Positions 42,379-50,453 of a stretch of 64,000 nt of DNA are shown piece by piece (position 1 is the first letter of the stretch; each line of letters begins with the position of its first letter). The notes below the pieces were generated by a model. The model saw only the letters and a program-made list of their open reading frames with translations. It was not told the origin of the DNA and did no database searches. The position numbers and the translations under genes are program-made. Source of the DNA: JACVRX01 sp963831385 (lineage in GTDB: Bacteria; Actinomycetota; Actinomycetes; Jiangellales; Jiangellaceae); the NCBI GenBank assembly GCA_963831385.1, contig CAWHPW010000015.1, forward strand, positions 1 to 64,000, written 5' to 3'.

Positions 42379-42945
42379 GTGTTCACAGGCTTGAGACCAA
42401 GAGGTCGTTGGACGGGGCTGATAATCGGGGCGGTCGTTGTCATAGGAGCATTCGGCTGGGATCGGCTTGACCAGCACGGCAAAGGCGTCTTCCTCGCCGC
42501 GGTCGGAGTCTTGATCGTGCTGGTGCAGGTGCGCTGGGGCTTGCGCATCCACGAGCTTTTCACCGCAGGTGAACGGGCGCAGGGCGTTGTTGTGGGCGCC
42601 GAAGAGAGAAGCGGTAGCGATGGAGGCGGCACAAGCTACTACGCCCGGGTGCAGTTCACCACGCGGGATGGCCAGACGAAGGAATTCACCTCGGCAGTGG
42701 GCTATGCAAGCGAGCCCTCTGTCGGCGACCCCCGCCCAGTCCGCTACCGCCCCGACGACCCCGAGCAGGCCGAAGTCGACAAACTCGCCCCCTTGATATT
42801 CTTCGGAGCACTTATTTACGTGTTTGGGCTGGCCCTCGTTGTGGCCGGATTCTTCATGTACCTCGAGGGATCAGTCCCGTTTATGGACATCACGTTTGGG
42901 AATTCCGAGCACCCTGCCACGAATCTGGTACACGACCTTGTTTGA
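42379..42945 (+). CDS. DUF3592-type membrane protein
   Basis: The 188-residue protein has two membrane helices near the N terminus (TGLIIGAVVVIGAFGW, GVFLAAVGVLIVLVQV), a soluble beta domain (ARVQFTTRDGQTKEF, PRPVRYRPDDPEQAEVD) and a third helix (FGALIYVFGLALVVAGFFMY). The PVRYxPDxPxxA motif is typical of DUF3592. The start is GTG at 42379. The last 25 residues are antisense to the end of a truncated LURP-one-like gene, so the natural C terminus may have been replaced. Confidence 0.7.
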   Translation: MFTGLRPRGRWTGLIIGAVVVIGAFGWDRLDQHGKGVFLAAVGVLIVLVQVRWGLRIHELFTAGERAQGVVVGAEERSGSDGGGTSYYARVQFTTRDGQTKEFTSAVGYASEPSVGDPRPVRYRPDDPEQAEVDKLAPLIFFGALIYVFGLALVVAGFFMYLEGSVPFMDITFGNSEHPATNLVHDLV

Positions 42946-43107
42946 GCCGTCCCGAACCTCGGCACTGGGACGAGGTCGGACCTTGCCGTCCACGAAGTAC
43001 CTCTGCTCCTCGGTCGCAGGGTCGAGGACGACAAAGTCCCGTCCGGCGCCGAACTTGCTTTTCACCATGAAGCGAGACCAACCTGCTGCTGTCGGGGGCA
43101 TTGTCAT
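42871..43107 (-). CDS. LURP-one-related (LOR/SDP-like) protein, truncated
   Basis: The 78-residue frame reads FMVKSKFGAGRDFVVLDPAT, EEQRYFVDGKVRPRPSAEVR and SNKVVYQIRGRVLGIP. This matches the N-terminal half of the LURP-one/DUF567 tubby-like barrel (about 160 residues). The ATG at 43107 has GGAG five bases upstream, so the start is genuine, but the gene stops inside the antisense DUF3592 gene and lacks its second half. Confidence 0.6.
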   Translation of the reverse strand: MTMPPTAAGWSRFMVKSKFGAGRDFVVLDPATEEQRYFVDGKVRPRPSAEVRDGSNKVVYQIRGRVLGIPKRDVHKRD

Positions 43108-43214
43108 GGGATCTCCGGAAGGTGCGAATCGATGCAGCTGAGACGAGCCTAGAACCCGGTCGCGTCCGTACAAATCGCTTAGAGCTCGCACTGTTGGCTG
43201 TGGCGTCTGCCGAG

Positions 43215-44906
43215 CTATTCAGGGTTTGTCGGGAGCTGGGATAGGTGTTCCTTGAGGGCTTCGGTGTCGATGTTGGTCCAACCGTCGGGTTCGGTGACGG
43301 CGATCCAGGCGTCGGCATTGGCTTGCCGGGTGTATAGATGCCCGAAACCCTCGGGGACCGAGGCGGCGGCGGGGAGATCGATCAAAACCTGAAACATTGT
43401 GACGAACGGAAACCAGACGAAGTCGTCGGTCAGGTCTGAGCCCCGTTGTCCTTCTATGAGCCAATCGGGCTCTCCGAGCATCAGCTCCGGGGAGAAGAAC
43501 ACGACCGGGTCGGAGGCGTGTTGGAGGTAGAGGACTTTGGTGTCACCCCACTCGCCGGCCGGCAGGCTCAGAGCGTTGTCCTCGTTGGTGAACCGCACGG
43601 TGCGGCCCTGTTCGTAGATGGGTGTCGGAGGCGAGCTGCCCTCGTCCCGATCGTCGACCAGTTGGTTCCACAGGTTGTTGACGAACGGAGGGCCGACCAG
43701 TAGTGCCCCGTCGATGGGCTCGTTGACCATATCGATGGAGGTCAGGATCGATTCCACCCCATAGGAGCCCAGGGACAGCCCGTAGATGTAGATTTCCGGC
43801 CGCGAGTTTTCGGGAAGGGTCGACCAGTAGCCGTGAATCGTGTCAAAGACGACTTGGGAGGTCTCCTTGACCTCGTCCTGATCGGCGAGCAGTGAGATCC
43901 AACTCGGCAGGTACGAGTACTGGACACCGGCAATGGCGGTGTCACCATTGTGAACGTACTCGAGCGAATCCACCGCATTGGGCTCCAGGAAACCGGTTCC
44001 GGTCGTGGTGGCGACCACGAGGACCTCCCGCTCGAAGGCCCCTGTTCGTTGCAGCTCTTCCAGGACCAATTCGGCCCGCGCCGCGGCCGTCCGGGCGGAT
44101 TTCAGCCCGGCGTACACCCGGATCGGCTCAACAGCGCCGCCGCCGTGGTAGGCGTTGAGTTCCTCGACAGTGGGCCCGGTGGCGACGAAAGTGCGCCCCT
44201 TGCGACCCAGGCTCTCCCAGGCAACAACGGACTCCGGGCTGCCGGACCTGTTTGCCGACTCGAGCTGGACGACACCCTCATCGGTGGCGGTGTCCCGGGG
44301 AGCAAAGATCTGGTTGGCGCCGGCGAAGAATCCATTCACCAGGATTCCACTCCACAGTCCCCACAGGAGCAGGGCCAGGACGATTCCGCCGAGTAGCAGG
44401 GCCTGCCGGCGTCGTAGATGCCGTCCCAGCCACCGTGTGATGAGGTGGAACAGCTTCCGTAGGGACCGGGCCACGATCAGGATCAGCGCGGCGACTGCGA
44501 TCGTCACCGGGATGACCATCAGCCACACGGTCGCGGAGATTCGGTCCATCCCGAAGAGGTCCCGAACGTTGTTTTGCCAGCCGACATGGCGCCACATCCC
44601 TGATACGACGAGGACGGCGAGCACCAGGTACCAAACGATGACGACGATCTGCCACACTCGGCCTTTCGGGCTGGGAATCTCGAGAAAGTTCCATGCCCAT
44701 TGCCACGCGGTGCCGATCCCGTAACCGATCATGAGCGCAATGCCGGAGACGACACCCTGGTTGATCGAGCTTCGTGGCAGCATCGAGGGCAGCAAGGAGA
44801 CGACGAAGAACAGGACACCGGTGATAAGACCAGGGCGGGAGATTGGACGCGTGAAGACCCGTGGCAGGGGCCTTTCATCCCTAGCCGTTCGGGAGGCGGA
44901 GGTCAT
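43215..44906 (-). CDS. Membrane-anchored alpha/beta hydrolase (Abhydrolase_9 type)
   Basis: The 563-residue protein has four membrane helices in the first 220 residues (GLITGVLFFVVSLLPSMLPR, VVIVWYLVLAVLVVSGMW, VWLMVIPVTIAVAALILIVA, LLLGGIVLALLLWGLWS). A large domain follows with ELNAYHGGGAVEPIRVYAGL, GFLEPNAVDSLEYVHNGDTA and the nucleophile motif YGLSLGSYGVES. This is the paired N-terminal/catalytic architecture of the actinobacterial Abhydrolase_9 family. A signature FVNNLWNQLV and HASDPVVFFSPEL follow. The substrate is unknown; the domain probably faces the outside. Confidence 0.88.
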   Translation of the reverse strand: MTSASRTARDERPLPRVFTRPISRPGLITGVLFFVVSLLPSMLPRSSINQGVVSGIALMIGYGIGTAWQWAWNFLEIPSPKGRVWQIVVIVWYLVLAVLVVSGMWRHVGWQNNVRDLFGMDRISATVWLMVIPVTIAVAALILIVARSLRKLFHLITRWLGRHLRRRQALLLGGIVLALLLWGLWSGILVNGFFAGANQIFAPRDTATDEGVVQLESANRSGSPESVVAWESLGRKGRTFVATGPTVEELNAYHGGGAVEPIRVYAGLKSARTAAARAELVLEELQRTGAFEREVLVVATTTGTGFLEPNAVDSLEYVHNGDTAIAGVQYSYLPSWISLLADQDEVKETSQVVFDTIHGYWSTLPENSRPEIYIYGLSLGSYGVESILTSIDMVNEPIDGALLVGPPFVNNLWNQLVDDRDEGSSPPTPIYEQGRTVRFTNEDNALSLPAGEWGDTKVLYLQHASDPVVFFSPELMLGEPDWLIEGQRGSDLTDDFVWFPFVTMFQVLIDLPAAASVPEGFGHLYTRQANADAWIAVTEPDGWTNIDTEALKEHLSQLPTNPE

Positions 44907-45146
44907 AACGCCCCGACGATAGACCGCGCAGACGAGGTCGTCGATTGGCGGGATCGGTGTGCTCGTTAGGCGTACTCAACCTCACACTATGGGCCTTTGG
45001 AATGGGTGCCGCACTCGTTGGCGCCGGTTAGGGTGGGTGGCCGCGCAGGTCACCATGACACTGGGATGACTGATGAGCGATTCGCCGTGTGCGGCCCGGC
45101 CGTCAAGCCGACTAACCCTACGTGACCTCTGACCCGACCGCTGGCC

Positions 45147-45677
45147 GTGCCCGTGTCTGTCCAAATGATCCGATGGGCGTGCGGCGCGTTGCGGCCGGGC
45201 TGGTTCGACCCGTTCGCGGTGCTGGTACTTCGGTGTCTGCGACTGGCTTTCCATCCGCTGTTGTGGGGCGGGCTTGTCGTCGCTGCGCTAAGGGGATTCC
45301 TCGATAACGAGCTTGTTCGGCTCGACTCACCCGGGGACATCGTCGCTGCACTGCGGACCCCGTTCGTCGGGGTCGCGATCGCCATCGGGGTGCGCTTTGG
45401 TGCGTCGGTGTCGGCGTTCGTCGCGGCGTACCCGGTGGCCCGCGGGGACCTCATGACAAGCGGCCGCGAAGCTCGGCCAGCGCTCTACACGTGGCCGGAC
45501 ACCGTCCAGCTGACCCGTTCCTACCGAGCCCTCCGCTGGACCAGGGCAGTAACCAGCTGCGCCGTCGAGCAGCTGGGGTTTACCGGCCGTACCTTGGCCT
45601 GGTTGGGCACCGCGTTCGGATGGCTGGGCGCGCTCATGTTCATCATTTTCTGCGTCATACAGGTGGTCGCCGGATGA
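45147..45677 (+). CDS. Hypothetical membrane protein
   Basis: The 176-residue protein reads WACGALRPGWFDPFAVLVLR, HPLLWGGLVVAALRGFLDN, FVGVAIAIGVRFGASVSAFV and a C-terminal helix LGALMFIIFCVIQVVAG, giving three or four membrane segments. GTG codons at 45147 and 45153 are both possible starts. I do not recognise the family. It lies between two minus-strand genes and is probably a stand-alone gene. Confidence 0.5.
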   Translation: MPVSVQMIRWACGALRPGWFDPFAVLVLRCLRLAFHPLLWGGLVVAALRGFLDNELVRLDSPGDIVAALRTPFVGVAIAIGVRFGASVSAFVAAYPVARGDLMTSGREARPALYTWPDTVQLTRSYRALRWTRAVTSCAVEQLGFTGRTLAWLGTAFGWLGALMFIIFCVIQVVAG

Positions 45678-45733
45678 GTATGGCGACCGGGGAACGCGGT
45701 CGACGTCGCGGCGCCGTGTCCATTGTGAGAGTC

Positions 45734-46891
45734 CTACGGCAACCGGACCGCCTGCGAACGCCCCCACGAATCGAGGGCAGCCGCGAAGACCCGATGACTG
45801 TCCACGGCTTCCGGTGGCGTGACACAGCCGAACGCCTCGCCGAGCTGACCGGCCCGTTCGGCCAGGTAGGACGCCCACATCTGCAGGATGGCGTCGGAGA
45901 ACCCGAACTCGAAGATGCCACCGGTGATGGTGGCGAAGCAGGATTGGCTGCCCATCTCCACCTCCTGCCAGACCTGCTCACCCTCCGCGACGGACATCAC
46001 CCGCAGTGTCTTGGGGTATCGAGTGCAGAATTCCACCCCGCCATTCATCCCCAGCACCTTCAGTGACCAGGAGTTCTTCTGTCCTGGGTCGATCCGCTTC
46101 ATGGTGAGGTGTAGGGGAAAGGTCTCGGCCTCTTGACCGTGGATCCGGTCGGTTGCGGTGCACAGCAAGGTGGCATTCTCGATGGTGTCGCACGGGACGA
46201 GGTCTCCGTCCGGTCCCGGGCGGCTCGTGACCAGATCCTGCAGCACGGCGAACAACCGATCAGGCACCCAACCGAGGCGTAGGGGCACGTGGAGCACGTG
46301 CATCCCGAGGTCGTTGAGGACGCCGTTCGCCCCGCAGTACTTGGCCTGGCGTTTCCAGTTGATCGGCTTGTGCACGTCGAGGTCGCTGGAGTGGCTGAAG
46401 CCGCTGTGTACCTCGATGATGCGGCCCAGCGACCCACTGGTCACTCGTGAGATCGCGGCTTGCGCCCCGGGGAAAAACGGTAGTTCGCTCGAGCAGCGGA
46501 CGAAGGACTCCGGGTGGCGCTCGACCGCTTCGTGGATCGCCTGGGCGGCTGCAAGGTCGATGCCGAACGGTTTCTCCGCGAGGAGCGACACGCCGGCCTC
46601 GATCGCATCGACGTACATCTGCTCGTGCAGGTCGTGGCGTACGGCGATGTAGAGCACCTCCGGCCCATCGGAGCCGAGCAGGGACTCGTAGTCAGTGGTG
46701 CGGACTCGGACCGAGGGGAGGCGTTCGAACCAGTCCAGAGCGGCCGGGTCGATGTCGCAGACGTGGGTGAGCTCGGGCCGCACGGGATGATCGGCCAGAA
46801 CGGCCCACCGTGCGAACGCGATTGCGGCTTCCTTGCCCATCAGCCCGCCGCCGATGATGCCGACGCTGACCGGCTGCTGGTCGGCCGTCAC
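45734..46891 (-). CDS. Gfo/Idh/MocA-family enzyme, candidate NAD-dependent sulfoquinovosidase
   Basis: The 385-residue protein has the Rossmann motif VGIIGGGLMGKEAA, the lysine motif AEKPFGIDLA, and the substrate domain with SGFSHSSDLDVHKPINWKRQ, GVLNDLGMHVLHVPLRLGW and ATITGGIFEFGFSDA. It uses bound or free NAD to oxidise or transiently oxidise sugars. In sulfoquinovose clusters, members of this fold are known as NAD-dependent sulfoquinovosidases (GH188), so that role is plausible here but unproven; a sugar dehydrogenase is the alternative. GTG at 46891 overlaps the aldolase stop (GTGA), so it is the last gene of the kinase-aldolase operon. Confidence 0.8.
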   Translation of the reverse strand: MTADQQPVSVGIIGGGLMGKEAAIAFARWAVLADHPVRPELTHVCDIDPAALDWFERLPSVRVRTTDYESLLGSDGPEVLYIAVRHDLHEQMYVDAIEAGVSLLAEKPFGIDLAAAQAIHEAVERHPESFVRCSSELPFFPGAQAAISRVTSGSLGRIIEVHSGFSHSSDLDVHKPINWKRQAKYCGANGVLNDLGMHVLHVPLRLGWVPDRLFAVLQDLVTSRPGPDGDLVPCDTIENATLLCTATDRIHGQEAETFPLHLTMKRIDPGQKNSWSLKVLGMNGGVEFCTRYPKTLRVMSVAEGEQVWQEVEMGSQSCFATITGGIFEFGFSDAILQMWASYLAERAGQLGEAFGCVTPPEAVDSHRVFAAALDSWGRSQAVRLP

Positions 46892-47745
46892 GACTGAGAA
46901 CCTCCGGTCGGGCGAAGCCGCTGGCTGGCCTGCCCGGTGCTGAGCCCGTCATGCAGCATGCCCATCAGGGCGGCGACGAGTGCGGCCGGCCGGGGATGCT
47001 GGATGACGTTTCGTCCGTAGACGATGCCGCGCGCGCCCTGCGCCAAGACCGCCTCGGTGCGGCGAAGCAGTTCGTCGTCCTCGACCCGTCCGCCACCTCG
47101 CACGAGCACCGGCACGTCTCCCGCAGCCTCGACGACCTGGTGGTAGTCCTCGATATCCGACGTCGGGTCGGCCTTGATCAGGTCGGCGCCGAGCTCGCGA
47201 GCCTGGCGCACCAGGGTGACGACTTTCGACGTGGTTCCGTCGACCTGGTATCCGCCCGCCACGGCGTTGTCCTGCATGACCAGCGGCTCGACCATCAGGG
47301 GCATGCCGTACACGGTGGCGGCTTGGCGCAGCGCCATGATTGCCCGAATGCACGCCTCCCGGACCTCGGGCCGGCCCGGCAGCTGCAGCAGGTTGACGCA
47401 CACGGCGACCGCATCGAGACGGACCGCCTGCTCGACGGCGTCTGGGAATGCGATCGAGAACAAGTGGCTGTCCAGCGGGTTCCCGTAGACGTTGGCAACG
47501 TCCGTGCGCATGACCAGCGCTGGTTTGGCCTTACCTGGCAGCGCCTGCAATAACGGTGCCTGCCCGGGGCTGAGCTGAATGGCGTCCGGGCCCGCTTCGA
47601 CAAGCGTCTCGATGACCGTGGACATGTTCTCGATCCCGGAGAGGAACGGGGGCTCCCCGAAGAAGCCGTGGTCGACGGCGACGTCGAGAGCTCGTCCGGA
47701 CTCCGCGTTGAACAGGCGGTTGAGTCGGTAGGGGGATGCGGGCAT
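46888..47745 (-). CDS. Class I aldolase (DhnA/IolJ-like), candidate sulfofructose-phosphate aldolase
   Basis: The 285-residue protein is a TIM-barrel aldolase with VAVDHGFFGEPPFL, SPGQAPLL, LMVEPLVMQDN, the Schiff-base lysine region GADLIKADPTSDIEDY, VLVRGGG and GIVYGRNVIQHP. It is of the FbaB/DhnA/Cgl0159 (IolJ) kind. Its place between a PfkB kinase and a Gfo/Idh/MocA enzyme, opposite a YihS-like isomerase, suggests cleavage of 6-deoxy-6-sulfofructose 1-phosphate to dihydroxyacetone phosphate and sulfolactaldehyde; a 2-deoxy-5-keto-gluconate phosphate aldolase role is the main alternative. The start at 47745 is three bases from the kinase stop. Confidence 0.83.
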   Translation of the reverse strand: MPASPYRLNRLFNAESGRALDVAVDHGFFGEPPFLSGIENMSTVIETLVEAGPDAIQLSPGQAPLLQALPGKAKPALVMRTDVANVYGNPLDSHLFSIAFPDAVEQAVRLDAVAVCVNLLQLPGRPEVREACIRAIMALRQAATVYGMPLMVEPLVMQDNAVAGGYQVDGTTSKVVTLVRQARELGADLIKADPTSDIEDYHQVVEAAGDVPVLVRGGGRVEDDELLRRTEAVLAQGARGIVYGRNVIQHPRPAALVAALMGMLHDGLSTGQASQRLRPTGGSQS

Positions 47746-47747
47746 GG

Positions 47748-48806
47748 CTACCTCTCGTCGGATGCTGCGTGTTGCGACGTCGTCCGATCCTGGCTGTGGA
47801 GCCCAGCAAGCGACCCCAGCCCGGCGACCCGGTGTGCGGCAGCCGATTGCACGAGCTCGAGGCCTTGGTCAAGCGGCATGCCGGAGCGCACTGCGACCAG
47901 CAGCGCCGCGGTTGCCGCGTCGCCCGCTCCGGTCGTCTCCACTACCGGTACGGGAACCGCGGGCAGCTCGGCCTGGCGGTCGTGCCAGCTCGTGGGTAAG
48001 GCGGCGAGCAGCGCTGACCGGCGATCCTCCCTCTCGACGAACCGTGGGGCCCCGGCCGTCCGCACAACCATTCCCCGCGGTCCGTCGGTGACCGCGACAA
48101 CCGCTGCGCCCCTCTCGAGCAGCCACTCAGCAGCTTCGGAAGCTCCGAGCTCAGGATTGGCGAGCACGCTGCGCATGTCGTCCAGGCTCGGGCTGACCAG
48201 GTCGCACAGCGGCAGGACTCGCGTGAGCAGGTTGGCCCAGTCGACCGTGCTGCGCCCCGGTTGAACGACGCACATGTCGATCGACGTCGTCACCGCCGCT
48301 GATCGTGCCTTCTGGAACAGCCGGACGAGCCCCGCGCCGGACTGTGCGGTCAGCCGCGGGAGCAGCGGGAGGTAACCGACGTGCAGCAGCGGTGCCGCGG
48401 CGACGTCCACGTGCCGGCCGTCGAAGGATGCGTTGGCCCCCACGTGGTGCCAGAAGGCCCGGTCGGTGTGCGGCGGCTGGATGACGATCGAGTACGACGT
48501 CGTCGCACCAGGCACGATCTCGGCGCGGGCGTCGGCGCCGGGAATGGCGTCGACCAAGGTCGCCACCGTCCCGGCTAGGACGTCGTCACCGAGGGACGTG
48601 ACCAGCAGGGTGTTCAAGCCAAGCGCCGCGACGTCGGAGCCGGTATTTGCGACGCACCCGCCGAGTCTGAGATCCAACCGGCCGACGTCGAACAGGCCGC
48701 CTGGCGTCACGTCTGCGGCATCGAGCAAGTGCGGCACCAGGTCGATGCACAGATGACCGGCGACCTGCACGTCCCAGCCTGCGCCGGCGTGGTCGTCGGC
48801 GCTCAC
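47748..48806 (-). CDS. PfkB-family sugar kinase, candidate sulfofructose kinase
   Basis: The 352-residue ribokinase-like protein has the first PfkB signature GGCVANTGSDVAALGLNTLL and the second, VVETTGAGDAATAALLVAV, with the catalytic aspartate of GAGD. The central SIVIQPPHTDRAFWHHVGAN is typical of kinases for acidic or substituted ketoses. A GTG at 48806, nine bases after GAGAGGG, begins the homologous part; a longer frame lacks similarity. It is the first gene of a three-gene operon. Phosphorylation of sulfofructose at C1 is inferred from the neighbours. Confidence 0.82.
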   Translation of the reverse strand: MSADDHAGAGWDVQVAGHLCIDLVPHLLDAADVTPGGLFDVGRLDLRLGGCVANTGSDVAALGLNTLLVTSLGDDVLAGTVATLVDAIPGADARAEIVPGATTSYSIVIQPPHTDRAFWHHVGANASFDGRHVDVAAAPLLHVGYLPLLPRLTAQSGAGLVRLFQKARSAAVTTSIDMCVVQPGRSTVDWANLLTRVLPLCDLVSPSLDDMRSVLANPELGASEAAEWLLERGAAVVAVTDGPRGMVVRTAGAPRFVEREDRRSALLAALPTSWHDRQAELPAVPVPVVETTGAGDAATAALLVAVRSGMPLDQGLELVQSAAAHRVAGLGSLAGLHSQDRTTSQHAASDER

Positions 48807-48824
48807 CCGCAGCCGCCCTCTCCG

Positions 48825-48838
48825 GGAACAAACGTTCC
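48825..48838. promoter_or_regulatory. Operator-like repeat in the divergent sulfosugar promoter
   Basis: GGAAC-AAAC-GTTCC is a perfect inverted repeat located between the kinase gene (start 48806) and the isomerase gene (start 48901). It shares the core AAACGTTCC with the repeat before the sugar ABC operon at 15737. A LacI-type regulator is suspected. Confidence 0.45.
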
Positions 48839-48900
48839 TCCCGGGCGACACTAGGATCGCGCGACCAGACCGTCAACGGCCGCAGAACCGGGAGCAACTC

Positions 48901-50220
48901 ATGGATGACGTCCCCGACGCTGGCAGTCATGGTGGGACTACCGTGCGCGCCCCGGGGACATGGGTTGTTGCCAGCCCAGCGCAGCCGTCGGCCGAGTTCC
49001 TGGACGCCGAGATGCATCGTGTCCTCGGCTTCGCCGAGGGCGCGTGGGCGCCCGGCGGCGGCTTCGGCAACCTCGACGACGACGGGCGCCTCCAACTGGA
49101 GCAGCCGGTTCAGACGTGGGTCAGCACCCGGATGACCTACTGCTTCGCCCTGGGCTCTCTGGTCGGACGGAAGGGCGACGCCAATCGCGTCGACCATGGT
49201 CTGACGGCGCTGCTGCCGGGCGGCTGCTTGCGCGACGACGTCAACGGGGGCTGGTATTCCTCGGTCGCAGCCGGCCCGACGGACCGCGCCTCGCGATCCG
49301 TGGTCGACGACACCAAGGCCGCGTACGCCCACGCCTTCGTCGTGCTAGCCGCATCGGCGGCCGTCGTGGCCGGCCGCCCGGACGCCGATTCTCTGCTCGC
49401 GGACGCGTTGGCCATCGTCGAGGAGCACTTCTGGGACGACGCGGCGGGCATGATGCGGGAGAGCTTCAGCGCCGACTGGGTGACTGAGGAGCCCTACCGC
49501 GGCGCCAACGCCAACATGCACAGCGTCGAGGCGTTCCTCGCCGCGGCGGACGCGCTCGGTGGACCGGGCGACGTCTGGCGGGAGCGGGCCGCGCGAATCG
49601 TCGAGCGGATCGTCCACGGCATTGCACGCGAGTCAGACTGGCGGCTGCCCGAGCACTACGACCCCGACTACGTCGTCGACATCGACTACAACACCGACGA
49701 CCGAGCTCACCCGTTCCGTCCGTACGGTGTCACTCCCGGCCACCTCTTCGAATGGGCTCGGCTCTGCCTTCATCTACGTGCCGCCAATGCCGCGGCCGGC
49801 TTGCCCGCCCAGAGCTGGCTGCTCCCCGATGCGCAGGCGCTGTACCGCACCGCGGTCGAGATCGGCTGGGCGCCGGACGGGCACGAGGGCTTCGTCTATA
49901 CCACCGGCTTCGATGGGGCACCCATCACCCGGGCGCGCATGCACTGGGTACTTACCGAGGCCCTCGGGGCGGCCGCGGCGCTCCACCAAGTGACCGGAGA
50001 GGCGACGTACGCCGAGGACCACCAGCGCTGGTGGCGCTTCGCCGCGGAGCACTTCATCGACCGCGAACGTGGGTCGTGGCACGCAGAGCTGGGCGCCGAC
50101 CTGCGTCCCGCAGCCGGGACCTGGCAGGGCAAGCCGGACGTTTACCACGCGCTCCAGGCCACTCTCGTGCCGCGCCTGTCCCTTGCTCCGATGTTCGCCG
50201 CTGCTCTCCGTGGGCGGTGA
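48901..50220 (+). CDS. AGE-fold isomerase, candidate sulfoquinovose isomerase (YihS-like)
   Basis: The 439-residue (alpha/alpha)6-barrel protein has QTWVSTRMTYCFALGS, GGWYSS, RGANANMHSVEAFLAAADAL, EHYDPDYVVDIDYNTDDRAH, RPYGVTPGHLFEWARLCLH, GSWHAELGADL and GKPDVYHALQATLVPRL. This set, especially the GANANMH, GTPGHxxEW and K(P/Q)DxYH motifs, matches YihS/aldose-ketose isomerases better than classical GlcNAc 2-epimerases. The ATG at 48901 has GGGAG six bases upstream. Divergent from a PfkB kinase-aldolase operon, it would convert sulfoquinovose to sulfofructose; isomerisation of glucose/mannose-type sugars is the alternative. Confidence 0.85.
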   Translation: MDDVPDAGSHGGTTVRAPGTWVVASPAQPSAEFLDAEMHRVLGFAEGAWAPGGGFGNLDDDGRLQLEQPVQTWVSTRMTYCFALGSLVGRKGDANRVDHGLTALLPGGCLRDDVNGGWYSSVAAGPTDRASRSVVDDTKAAYAHAFVVLAASAAVVAGRPDADSLLADALAIVEEHFWDDAAGMMRESFSADWVTEEPYRGANANMHSVEAFLAAADALGGPGDVWRERAARIVERIVHGIARESDWRLPEHYDPDYVVDIDYNTDDRAHPFRPYGVTPGHLFEWARLCLHLRAANAAAGLPAQSWLLPDAQALYRTAVEIGWAPDGHEGFVYTTGFDGAPITRARMHWVLTEALGAAAALHQVTGEATYAEDHQRWWRFAAEHFIDRERGSWHAELGADLRPAAGTWQGKPDVYHALQATLVPRLSLAPMFAAALRGR

Positions 50221-50229
50221 CCGGCCGAG

Positions 50230-50393
50230 TCACGAGCTCGGGGCCGCTACGACAGAGACGATCCGGGTCACCACCGCCGCGAGATCCTCGCGGGCCGGCG
50301 TGAGGTACTTGCGAGGGTCGACGACGTGCGGATGGTTGTCGAGGTGCTTTCTGATGGCGCCGGTGAACGCCACGTTGAGGATCGTGCCGTGAG
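50230..50393 (-). pseudogene. Class II fructose/tagatose-bisphosphate aldolase, C-terminal stub
   Basis: The minus strand reads HGTILNVAFTGAIRKHLDNH, PHVVDPRKYLTPAREDLAAV and ends with a stop at 50230. FTGAxRxxLxxxPxxxDPRKYLxPAR is the highly conserved C terminus of class II ketose-bisphosphate aldolases (about 280 residues). No further part is present past 50393. It directly abuts the isomerase gene, so an aldolase of the other mechanistic class once stood in this sugar cluster. Confidence 0.75.
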
Positions 50394-50403
50394 GACTGTG
50401 AAT

Positions 50404-50448
50404 ACTTAAGTCAACACTTGACTTTCCGTATGCCGGAGTTGATAGTTA
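50404..50448 (+). promoter_or_regulatory. ArsR operator overlapping a leaderless promoter
   Basis: AAGTCAA-CAC-TTGACTT (50408-50424) is a perfect 7-3-7 inverted repeat. Its right half contains a TTGACT -35 hexamer (50418-50423), followed after about 17-19 bases by GATAGTTA (50441-50448) as -10 region. Transcription should start close to the GTG at 50454. Confidence 0.6.
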
Positions 50449-50453
50449 AGCGC

